Shown: in pieces, positions 1-6,157 of the stretch
How the letters are laid out: every line of letters begins with the position of its first letter
Position numbering within the stretch: position 1 is the stretch's first letter
Assembly (NCBI GenBank): GCA_009778425.1
Contig: WRJU01000205.1
Span: 1-11,170, forward strand
DNA: 11,170 bases
Source of the DNA: Pseudomonadota bacterium
Lineage (GTDB): Bacteria > Pseudomonadota > Gammaproteobacteria > Burkholderiales > Rhodocyclaceae
Direction: 5' to 3'
Translations under genes and position numbers: made by a program
The notes under the pieces: model-generated
What the model was told of the DNA's origin: nothing
Database searches by the model: none
Seen by the model: the letters and a program-made list of their open reading frames with translations, nothing else

Positions 1-1933
1 CGGAGGACATCGCTACCAGCGCCTCGTCTTTTTTGAGCAAAACGAACAGGCGGCGTTCCCTGATGTAGAGCATGGCAAATACGCCGAGAGTCAGCAGGAG
101 CGAGCCGAGATAGACCAGTGACTTCCCCGGCGAGCGCGTGGCTTGCAGGATGGTTGCATGGCGCTGCTCAAAGCTGGTGAGTTGGAGGTAGAACGGCGAG
201 CCGTAACGCAGGCTGGCGGTGAGCGCATGGATGGTATCGCGGACGAACGGGGCGTAAATATCGTTGAGTTCCAGCGTACTTTTTCCAGCGGCTTCGCGCG
301 CCATCATCCAGGCATCCCAGACGAGTCCCTGGATGGCTTGGAGGAAAACCATATCCGCTTCATCGCGTTTGTCTTCCGGGACATTCGCCACGGTAAAGTC
401 GCTAATGGCATCAAACCCTCCTTTGGCAAAAAGGGTCAGAACGTGCCCGGCAACGATTTTCAGGCTGTTTTTTTCGCTTTTATCGGAGCCGTGCGAAACG
501 TAGCGTTCAATGAGCTTGGGCTGGAGCGCGGGATCGAAAAAGAATTGATGAATCGCAAACCAGGCGTCGGCGCCATTGTCCTCGTCGAGCGGGATGCGCA
601 ACCAGGAAACGTCTTCCATCCGGCTCGTTCGCATGCCGCTGATGAGATACCACTGTCCGTTGATCTGGATGGGCAGCATGTAATTGCTGAATTCGCGCGC
701 CTGTCCGGCGGAGTCGCGCAGTATGTAGGTGTAGCTGGGGCCGAGATTGCGCAGGTTTTCGTTGGGTGTCGCGCGTGTGCCGCTGCCGGAAAAAACCGCT
801 TCCGTGCGTTTGGTTTTACTGTCGGGCGTGGAAATATCCTCGACGTTGAAGGGACGGAATTCGGTAATTTCAAGGGCATGACCTGATGGGCCGAGCGGGA
901 TACGTGCGCCAACTTCAGCACTGAACGAAGAAGGGGGATGCGCGCTGGAAGCCATGCTGTGGACGGTAAGGCTCAACACTGAGCCTCCGTCGTCGAAACC
1001 GGCCTGATAGAGGGTGACGCCACGGTGTTCAAACGGTTTATTGACTTCGAGTGTGCGCTCGAAAACTTCTCCGTTTTGCTTGTCGGTAATCACGACATCA
1101 CTGGCAAAGCGTTTCGGCATGCCGTTTCCGTAATGTTCGAGATGAAAGTTTTTGAGTTCGACCGTAAACGGCAAGGGCTGGAGCAGGACGCCATCATCAA
1201 CGTTGATGACGGCGTTACCGGCGGTAGCGCCTTGAGGGATATAGACGTTGCCGCGAAAGCTCCAGGTGCTCGGCGCGAGCCGGGCCGAGGCAGGGATGCT
1301 GGCAATGGTCTGGTTGCCGGACGTGGTGGTTTTGCCGAGGAAGCGTATCTGCATGGAGAGCGGCACATTGCTGTCGAGCAGCCCGCCGAGGCAGATCAGG
1401 ACGATGGCTCCGTGGGCGAGGAAGTAGCCGATACGCCCCAGGCTGCCCCGTTTGGCGGCGATGAGGGTGGAGTCCTCGCGCTCATTGACGCGGAAATGAA
1501 AGCCCGCACGGGCAAGATACGCAGTGACCGCATCGTTTCGTTTTTCCGACGGCAGGGTGGGCTCAAGGCTTGCGCGATGGGCGAAGTTCCGGAGGGAAAC
1601 CTCGCGTGCGCGTTCGCGGAAACCGCGAATCTCGTGCAGCATCGGCGTGAACTGGCGAATGATGCAAAGCGTCGTCGATAAAACCAGAAAAGCGAGAATG
1701 GCGACGAACCAGCCGGAGTTATAGACCGAGTACAGCCCAAGCCAGGAAAAAACCGGGTCCCAGAACTGCCCGAACTGATTCAGGTAAGCGTTTGCCGGCT
1801 GGTTTTGCAGAACTACCGTGCCGACGACGGAAGCAATCGCCAGCGTGGTGAGCAGGCTGATGGCAAAACGCATCGAACTTAAGAGTTCGATGAAATCGTC
1901 CAGGAAAGAAGCGCGTGGGGCGGAATGCTGCAT
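1..1933 (-). CDS. resB: Cytochrome c biogenesis protein ResB (Ccs1), 3' end cut by the window edge
   Basis: ResB works with the ResC/CcsA-type protein in System II cytochrome c maturation, carrying heme across the inner membrane and joining it to apocytochromes in the periplasm. The open frame gives 644 residues with no stop before the left edge. It shows the family layout: a conserved start (ELLSSMRFAISLLT at residues 16-29), membrane segments near 22-42, 73-92 and 167-187, a large periplasmic domain, and a fourth membrane segment near 605-623. The third segment carries the family's HGAIVLICLGG stretch (His174). ATG at 1933 is chosen because the family motif follows closely. No clear Shine-Dalgarno precedes it, and the frame stays open upstream, with a GTG at 1966. 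It lies 86 bases downstream of the cytochrome c4 gene, behind a likely terminator, so it may have its own promoter or depend on readthrough. Its usual partner, ccsB/resC, would be expected beyond the left edge. Confidence 0.95.
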   Translation of the reverse strand, partial: MQHSAPRASFLDDFIELLSSMRFAISLLTTLAIASVVGTVVLQNQPANAYLNQFGQFWDPVFSWLGLYSVYNSGWFVAILAFLVLSTTLCIIRQFTPMLHEIRGFRERAREVSLRNFAHRASLEPTLPSEKRNDAVTAYLARAGFHFRVNEREDSTLIAAKRGSLGRIGYFLAHGAIVLICLGGLLDSNVPLSMQIRFLGKTTTSGNQTIASIPASARLAPSTWSFRGNVYIPQGATAGNAVINVDDGVLLQPLPFTVELKNFHLEHYGNGMPKRFASDVVITDKQNGEVFERTLEVNKPFEHRGVTLYQAGFDDGGSVLSLTVHSMASSAHPPSSFSAEVGARIPLGPSGHALEITEFRPFNVEDISTPDSKTKRTEAVFSGSGTRATPNENLRNLGPSYTYILRDSAGQAREFSNYMLPIQINGQWYLISGMRTSRMEDVSWLRIPLDEDNGADAWFAIHQFFFDPALQPKLIERYVSHGSDKSEKNSLKIVAGHVLTLFAKGGFDAISDFTVANVPEDKRDEADMVFLQAIQGLVWDAWMMAREAAGKSTLELNDIYAPFVRDTIHALTASLRYGSPFYLQLTSFEQRHATILQATRSPGKSLVYLGSLLLTLGVFAMLYIRERRLFVLLKKDEALVAMSS

Positions 1934-1966
1934 CGTTATTTTGCCGGAGGATGACAGACGCTGCAC

Positions 1967-1993
1967 AAAAAGGACGACGGCGAACCGTCGCCC
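1967..1993 (-). terminator. Intrinsic terminator between cytochrome c4 and resB
   Basis: Read on the minus strand, GGGCGACGG pairs with CCGTCGTCC (9 bp, one G-T wobble) around a TTCG tetraloop and is followed at once by TTTTT. It starts 26 bases after the cytochrome c4 stop. On the plus strand no T-run follows, so the orientation is clear. It should end or weaken transcription before resB. Confidence 0.8.
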
Positions 1994-2019
1994 GTCTGCA
2001 TCCAGGGCTCTACGCGGCT

Positions 2020-2661
2020 TTAACGCAGCCCAGCCGCATAATCCGATACGGCCTCTATTTCCTTATCGGTCATCTTGATCGCGATGTCGCGCATCATCTT
2101 CGCCGGATCATTGGCGCGCACACCATCGCGGAAAGCCTTCAGTTGCGCCTCGATATATTCAGGAAACTGCCCCGCCAGCGCCGGATACTGGGCCGACATG
2201 CCCTTTCCTGCCGGGCCGTGGCAACCGGCGCAAGCAGGCAAGCCCTTGGAAGCGAGACCCGCGCGCCAGATTTTCTGGCCTTCCTCGGACATCTTCGTAT
2301 CCCTGGCTGTAGCGGGTTCCTGCTTTTGCTTCGCGTAAAACTCGGCGGTCGCCTTCATGGCGTCGTCGGGCAGCAAGGTGATCATGCCGTTCATCACCGG
2401 GTTCGCGCGAGTGCCGCTTTTGAATTCGCTGAATTGTTTGAGCAGATATTCGCTGTGTTGCCCCGCCAACTTGGGCGAGTCGGCGCCGCCGTCCGTTTTG
2501 CCGAAGGTGCCGTCATCTTTTTTGACCCAATTATTGCCATCGGCTGCGTGGCAGGTCATGCAGATTTCCGGCGCGGCCGACTGTTGCACGGCAGCCTGGT
2601 CTTGAGCTTGAACGCCGCTGGCAGCCAGCAGCAACGACAGCAGCAAAGTGCGTTTGATCAT
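2020..2661 (-). CDS. Di-heme cytochrome c4 (periplasmic c-type cytochrome)
   Basis: A soluble periplasmic electron carrier of the cytochrome c4 family, which typically passes electrons to terminal oxidases. The 213-residue product begins with a Sec signal peptide (MIKRTLLLSLLLAASGVQA, probable cleavage before QDQAA). Two heme-binding CxxCH motifs follow: CMTCH at 34-38 and CAGCH at 144-148. They sit in two homologous halves, each with a 'LAGQ..EY' segment (66-72 and 162-169). Likely axial methionines lie at 90 or 93 in the first half and 189 or 190 in the second. Length and two-domain layout fit c4. The ATG at 2661 has a good GAGG ribosome binding site about 6 bases upstream. It is the first gene of the minus-strand block, divergent from yihA. 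ResB, encoded downstream, belongs to the machinery that would attach its hemes. Confidence 0.93.
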   Translation of the reverse strand: MIKRTLLLSLLLAASGVQAQDQAAVQQSAAPEICMTCHAADGNNWVKKDDGTFGKTDGGADSPKLAGQHSEYLLKQFSEFKSGTRANPVMNGMITLLPDDAMKATAEFYAKQKQEPATARDTKMSEEGQKIWRAGLASKGLPACAGCHGPAGKGMSAQYPALAGQFPEYIEAQLKAFRDGVRANDPAKMMRDIAIKMTDKEIEAVSDYAAGLR

Positions 2662-2765
2662 GATGTCCTCAGAAATCCGTGGAAGATGTCTCCAAGAGCG
2701 TTATTCTAATACATGAAACTCCTTTTTAACGATCTTGCGCGGCGCATTGTCGCCGCTTTGTGCCC
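2662..2765. promoter_or_regulatory. Divergent intergenic region between cytochrome c4 and yihA
   Basis: These 104 bases must hold the promoters for both flanking genes. The best box is a minus-strand -10-like TAGAAT at 2708-2703, 42 bases before the cytochrome start, with only a poor -35 (GTTAAA-like) upstream. No convincing plus-strand promoter for yihA was found. No operator-like palindrome was recognised. Confidence 0.35.
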
Positions 2766-3377
2766 ATGCCGATTTTTCGCCACGCCTGCTTTGAAACATC
2801 CATCGCCAAACCTGCTGCGCTGCCGCCTGCCGACGGCCCGGAAATTGCCTTTGCCGGACGCTCGAACGCGGGCAAGTCGAGCGCAATCAACACTTTGGCC
2901 GATCACACGCGGCTGGCCTACGTCTCCAAGACGCCGGGCCGTACCCAGTTGCTCAATTTTTTCCGCCTCCAGTGTGGTGCGCGGATCGTCGACCTGCCCG
3001 GTTACGGATATGCAGCCGTGCCGGAAAAAGTCCGCCGCCAGTGGCAGTGGCTGATCGAGGATTACCTCAAGACGCGGGATAATCTGGTGGGGCTCGTGCT
3101 GATGATGGACACGCGCCATCCAATGACTCCGCTCGATCGGCAAATGATCGGCTGGTTCGCGCCCTCGGGACGGCCCATTCACACCTTGCTTACCAAGAGC
3201 GACAAACTCTCGCGCGGCGCGGCGACGGCGGTCTTGAACCAGGTGCGCGCGGCGCTCGCGCAAGCCAACGGCGGCAGCGGGCGTTTTACCGCGCAGTTAT
3301 TCTCCAGCCTTACTAAAATGGGCATTGAGGAGTGCGAGCGGGTCGTAGGGACGTGGCTGGAGGCTGCCGACGGCTAG
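2766..3377 (+). CDS. yihA: Ribosome biogenesis GTP-binding protein YihA/YsxC (EngB)
   Basis: A TRAFAC-class GTPase of the EngB family, needed for assembly of the large ribosomal subunit and often essential. The GTPase motifs are intact. G1 is GRSNAGKSS at residues 31-39, G2 is the PGRT segment (57-60), G3 is DLPG (76-79) followed by YGYA, and G4 is TKSD (143-146). An SSL segment near the C-terminus fits G5. The 203-residue length is normal for the family. ATG at 2766 is chosen because MPIFRHACFETS matches usual EngB N-termini. A GTG six bases upstream (2760) is in frame, and neither start has a recognisable Shine-Dalgarno. Association of yihA with a divergent cytochrome c4/resB block is familiar from betaproteobacteria, from general knowledge and not checked here. 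Confidence 0.94.
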   Translation: MPIFRHACFETSIAKPAALPPADGPEIAFAGRSNAGKSSAINTLADHTRLAYVSKTPGRTQLLNFFRLQCGARIVDLPGYGYAAVPEKVRRQWQWLIEDYLKTRDNLVGLVLMMDTRHPMTPLDRQMIGWFAPSGRPIHTLLTKSDKLSRGAATAVLNQVRAALAQANGGSGRFTAQLFSSLTKMGIEECERVVGTWLEAADG

Positions 3378-3429
3378 ACTTGGAGTCGCCCTTAACTTGG
3401 CTCTTCAACTGTCCAACTTTATTATTTTA

Positions 3430-3464
3430 TTGGGATCAGTTCCCAAGGGCGGGTGCTCAGGCAC
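3430..3464. repeat. Two small adjacent hairpins in the yihA-transporter gap
   Basis: In the 119-base gap, TTGGGA (3430-3435) pairs with TCCCAA (3441-3446) around TCAGT. Six bases on, GTGC (3453-3456) pairs with GCAC (3461-3464) around TCAG. Neither is followed by a T-run, so they are not obvious terminators. They could be chance or could structure the transporter mRNA leader. Confidence 0.3.
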
Positions 3465-3496
3465 TCGCGCTTTTCCATTTCAACCAACTCATCGTC

Positions 3497-4711
3497 ATGT
3501 CTTCCAGATCACGTCCGGCAATGCCTTTTGGCGAGTTCGTCGGTTTCATTGCCGCCTGCATGGCGCTCAGCGCGATGGCAATCGACATCATGCTGCCGGC
3601 GCTGCCGCTTCTGCATACCTATTTCAATCTCGCCGATCCCAATCAGACGCAGGCCGTCATCACTTTTTTCCTCATCGGGATCGGGGCTTCGCAGCTCTTT
3701 TACGGCCCGCTCGCCGACCGTTTTGGCCGCAAACCGATCATCGTCATGGGGCTTGTCCTGTTCATTTTTGCGGGCGTCCTGACGACGATAGCCGATTCCT
3801 TTGCCACTCTGCTCGCGGCTCGCGTCTTGCAGGGCATCGGCGTGGGCGCGCCACGGGTGATGGCGGTTTCGCTGACCCGCGATTGTTACGCGGGCGCGCT
3901 CATGGCGAAAGTCATGTCGCTGGCAATGATGACCTTCATGATCGTACCGGTGCTTGCGCCCGCGCTGGGGCAAATCATCCTGGAGTTCACGCCCGATTGG
4001 CACTGGGTATTTGGTTCGCTGGTCGTGGCGGGGCTCGCGCTGCTGGTATGGACGATCATCAGGTTATCGGAAACCCTGCCACCTGAACGCCGCATGCCGC
4101 TTACGCCCCGTTCGGTTTATTCTGCCTATCGCCAAACCCTGACGACCCGCCGTTGCGTGGGATACATGACGGCGGTTGCTCTCGTCTTCGGCGCGCACAT
4201 CAGTTTCATTTCTTCGTCGAAACTGATTTTTGACGATGTGTTCAATGCTGGCCGCAGTTTCCCCCTGCTCTTCGCCGCCATTGCGCTCACTGGCGGGGCG
4301 GCCGCTTTCGTCAATTCAAAGCTCGTCCGCCGCGTCGGCATGCGGCGCCTCAGCATGACCGGTCTGGGAGCGATCATCGTCATCAATCTCTTCCATCTGG
4401 GAATCAATCTCGCCGGATACGAGACCCTGCTCGTGTTCATGTTGTTGCAGGGCGCGAGCGTGTTTACGTTCAGCCTCCTTGCCTCCAATCTCAACGCCTT
4501 GGCAATGGAGCCCATGGGCCATATCGCCGGAACCGCTTCCTCGATGATCGGTTTCACCACCACGGTTGGCGGCGCCTTGATCGGGCTGGCGGTCGGACTG
4601 ATGTTCAACGGCACTGTCATTCCGCTCACAGGGGCATACGTCGTGCTCGCCCTGACCGCGCTCGCCATCGCTTATCACACCGAAAAGCCGAGACGGGCGG
4701 GAAACTTATAG
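3497..4711 (+). CDS. Bcr/CflA-type multidrug efflux transporter (MFS)
   Basis: An inner-membrane, proton-driven major facilitator transporter of the drug:H+ antiporter type. The 404-residue protein is almost entirely hydrophobic segments, consistent with 12 membrane helices. It carries the MFS loop 2-3 signature GPLADRFGRKP at residues 70-80. A helix 4 segment (ARVLQGIGVG, 108-117) is followed by TRDCYAG, as in Bcr/CflA proteins, and PVLAPALG (151-158) sits in the motif C position. The acidic D30 in the first helix (MAIDIMLPALP) is also typical. The frame is open upstream to within yihA, but ATG at 3497 places the first helix correctly; no Shine-Dalgarno is evident. Substrate cannot be predicted; related proteins export bicyclomycin, chloramphenicol or sulfonamides. 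Its stop codon lies inside a terminator-like hairpin. Confidence 0.88.
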   Translation: MSSRSRPAMPFGEFVGFIAACMALSAMAIDIMLPALPLLHTYFNLADPNQTQAVITFFLIGIGASQLFYGPLADRFGRKPIIVMGLVLFIFAGVLTTIADSFATLLAARVLQGIGVGAPRVMAVSLTRDCYAGALMAKVMSLAMMTFMIVPVLAPALGQIILEFTPDWHWVFGSLVVAGLALLVWTIIRLSETLPPERRMPLTPRSVYSAYRQTLTTRRCVGYMTAVALVFGAHISFISSSKLIFDDVFNAGRSFPLLFAAIALTGGAAAFVNSKLVRRVGMRRLSMTGLGAIIVINLFHLGINLAGYETLLVFMLLQGASVFTFSLLASNLNALAMEPMGHIAGTASSMIGFTTTVGGALIGLAVGLMFNGTVIPLTGAYVVLALTALAIAYHTEKPRRAGNL

Positions 4712-4729
4712 AATCCCGCCTTTCTTCCT
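4696..4729 (+). terminator. Terminator-like hairpin spanning the transporter stop codon
   Basis: GGCGGGA (4696-4702) pairs perfectly with TCCCGCC (4714-4720) around an 11-base loop that contains the TAG stop. A pyrimidine-rich TTTCTTCCTT tail follows. The tail is interrupted by C, so termination may be partial. The next gene starts about 20 bases after the tail, so readthrough into epd is possible. Confidence 0.55.
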
Positions 4730-4749
4730 TCGGCGATTCGGAGACGATT

Positions 4750-5817
4750 TTGCTCCCTTCAAGACCCTCCGCCCCGTTCCGGCTTGCGGTCAATGGCTAT
4801 GGCCGCATCGGGCGCTGCTTCGTGCGCGCGATCCATGAGGCCGGACTGGCGGACTATCTTTGCGTCGTGGCGATCAACGAGCCTGCCGCGCTTGCCAGCA
4901 TTGCCCACCTGACCCGTTTCGATTCCACGCATGGCCGCTTTCCGGGCCGAATAGACATCGTTGAAGACGAAAACATCCTGCTCCTCGATGGACGCCCGGC
5001 CAGCGTTTCGCACATGCTCATACCGGGAGAAGTCGATTGGCACACGCATGAAATCGACCTCGTCGTCGAATGTTCGGGTCGTTACGTCGAGCGCGCACAA
5101 CTGCAAGGCTTTATCGACGCCGGTTGCCCGCGCCTGCTGCTCTCCAATCCCGGCGCGCATGCACACGATGTCGACGCCACCGTGGTGCACGGCGTCACGC
5201 ATACCCGGCTCGACCTACAATCCAGGCTGGTTTCTGCCGCCTCGTGCACGACCAACGCGGTCGTTCCGGTGCTCTGTCTGCTGCATCGTGAATTCGGCCT
5301 CGAACGGGTGCTGCTGACCACCCTGCATTCGGCGATGAATGACCAGCCTCTGATTGACGGCTACCACCACCCCGAACTGGCGCGTACACGCTCGGCGATG
5401 CAGTCGATCATCCCCGTGGCGACAGGGTTGGCGCGTGGTGTGGAGCGTCTGCTGCCGGAACTCGAAGGCAGGATCGAAGCGAAGGCCATCCGTGTGCCGA
5501 CGCACAATGTCTCGGCTATCGACATGGTGCTCACGTTCTCAAAGGAAACCGACGCTGCGCGTGTCAATGGCGTGTTGCGTGAGGCAGCCCAGGGGGAATA
5601 CGCCGGTCTCCTCGATTGGTCGGATGCGCCGCACGCCTCGATAGACTTCAACCACGATCCCCATTCGGCCATCGTTGACGGTAGCCAGACCCGCGCCTGC
5701 GGGCCGCAAATGGTGAATCTTTTCGTGTGGTTCGACAACGAATGGGGCTTTGCCAACCGCATGGTTGAACTGGCGCGTCATTGGCTGGAAGCGTTGGCGG
5801 AACACTGCAAAACCTGA
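4750..5817 (+). CDS. epd: Erythrose-4-phosphate dehydrogenase-like protein (GAPDH family)
   Basis: A cytoplasmic NAD-dependent enzyme predicted to oxidise erythrose 4-phosphate to 4-phosphoerythronate, the first step of DXP-dependent pyridoxal phosphate synthesis. The Rossmann motif NGYGRIGR is at residues 15-22 and the catalytic Cys166 lies in ASCTTN. His193 is in TLHSAMNDQ, with the GAPDH spacing of 27. Epd-like features, as opposed to GapA, are HSAMNDQ..IDGYH, SIIPV (219-223) and the NHDPHSAIVDGSQTR block (301-315). At 355 residues it is slightly longer than E. coli Epd because of an N-terminal extension of about 10 residues. The start is TTG, chosen because GGAG lies 6 bases upstream at 4740-4743 and no nearby ATG precedes the nucleotide-binding motif. 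A second role as a glycolytic or gluconeogenic GAPDH cannot be excluded. Confidence 0.85.
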   Translation: MLPSRPSAPFRLAVNGYGRIGRCFVRAIHEAGLADYLCVVAINEPAALASIAHLTRFDSTHGRFPGRIDIVEDENILLLDGRPASVSHMLIPGEVDWHTHEIDLVVECSGRYVERAQLQGFIDAGCPRLLLSNPGAHAHDVDATVVHGVTHTRLDLQSRLVSAASCTTNAVVPVLCLLHREFGLERVLLTTLHSAMNDQPLIDGYHHPELARTRSAMQSIIPVATGLARGVERLLPELEGRIEAKAIRVPTHNVSAIDMVLTFSKETDAARVNGVLREAAQGEYAGLLDWSDAPHASIDFNHDPHSAIVDGSQTRACGPQMVNLFVWFDNEWGFANRMVELARHWLEALAEHCKT

Positions 5818-5923
5818 TCTGCCGGAAATTTTGGAGGCGACAGGACGGAGGGGAACGCGGGAGCCGCCCCACGTCGTTGGAGCAGGGCGGGTACAACTTG
5901 CGCGGACGCGCTACAACACAGAG

Positions 5924-5955
5924 TTGCTATAGAACAGCAAAACCACTACTATAAT
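5924..5955 (+). promoter_or_regulatory. Candidate sigma-70 promoter for a small RNA
   Basis: A perfect -10 box TATAAT lies at 5950-5955 in a locally AT-rich patch. The best -35 match, TTGCTA at 5924-5929, is 20 bases away, longer than the usual 16-18, so the -35 is weak or an activator is needed. No open reading frame with a ribosome binding site follows on this strand. The predicted transcript would begin near 5961-5963. Confidence 0.4.
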
Positions 5956-5961
5956 CCATAG

Positions 5962-6080
5962 GATTATCTTCACGATCCTGTGTCGCCAACGACATTTGCA
6001 GTGGGTTGGCTTCACCCAAATCACCTCCTTTACCGGAGCGTGATTACGAGAGAGGCTCCCTGTCCGGAGCCTTTCTTTTT
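5962..6080 (+). ncRNA. Putative trans-acting small RNA, about 120 nt, unrecognised family
   Basis: A promoter-like TATAAT and a strong terminator bracket about 120 bases with no credible coding frame but dense secondary structure. Hairpins, in order: AGGAT/ATCCT at the 5' end (5960-5964 with 5975-5979); TGTCG-CCAA-CGACA (5981-5994); TGGGT/ACCCA (6002-6018); a 10-bp stem with one bulged C, AATCACCTCC with GGAG-C-GTGATT (6019-6045); then the terminator (6050-6075). The third stem contains ATCACCTCCTTT, identical to the anti-Shine-Dalgarno end of 16S rRNA. I do not recognise an Rfam family. It could instead be a structured 3' UTR of epd, which ends 144 bases upstream with no terminator of its own. 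It lies tail to tail with ppk2, so ppk2 readthrough would be antisense to it. Confidence 0.5.
6050..6080 (+). terminator. Strong intrinsic terminator
   Basis: GAGAGGCTCC (6050-6059) pairs with GGAGCCTTTC (6066-6075), 10 bp with one G-T wobble, around CTGTCC. TTTTT follows (6076-6080). On the minus strand no T-run follows the stem, so it serves plus-strand transcripts: the putative small RNA or readthrough from epd. Confidence 0.85.
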
Positions 6081-6157
6081 GCCCCGGCGGATAGATTCTA
6101 CATCACATTCGCATATCCAGAAAACATGTTCTGCTTGTTCGTTTCAACGCCGGATAC

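Noticed and set aside
1025..1681. Plus-strand open frame of 218 codons
   Set aside because: It lies wholly inside the minus-strand resB frame, which has continuous family similarity; the translation looks like no protein and there is no ribosome binding site.
1915..2709. Plus-strand open frame of 264 codons over the cytochrome gene
   Set aside because: It is antisense to the cytochrome c4 gene, whose signal peptide, two CxxCH motifs and ribosome binding site are decisive.
2713..3054. Plus-strand ATG frame beginning MKLLFNDLARR just before yihA, considered as a leader peptide or alternative yihA start
   Set aside because: It is in a different frame from yihA, overlaps it extensively, has no Shine-Dalgarno and loses any protein-like character after the first residues.
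2706..3263. Minus-strand frame of 185 codons opposite yihA
   Set aside because: yihA carries all GTPase motifs on the plus strand; the reverse frame is a compositional shadow.
6020..6031. Remnant of a 16S rRNA gene
   Set aside because: Only 12 bases match; the preceding bases do not match the conserved 16S 3' region and no other rRNA sequence is nearby.
5962..6080. 6S RNA, tmRNA or tRNA-like element
   Set aside because: It is too short and lacks the long rod with a central bubble of 6S RNA; no acceptor stem, T-loop or tmRNA tag region was seen.
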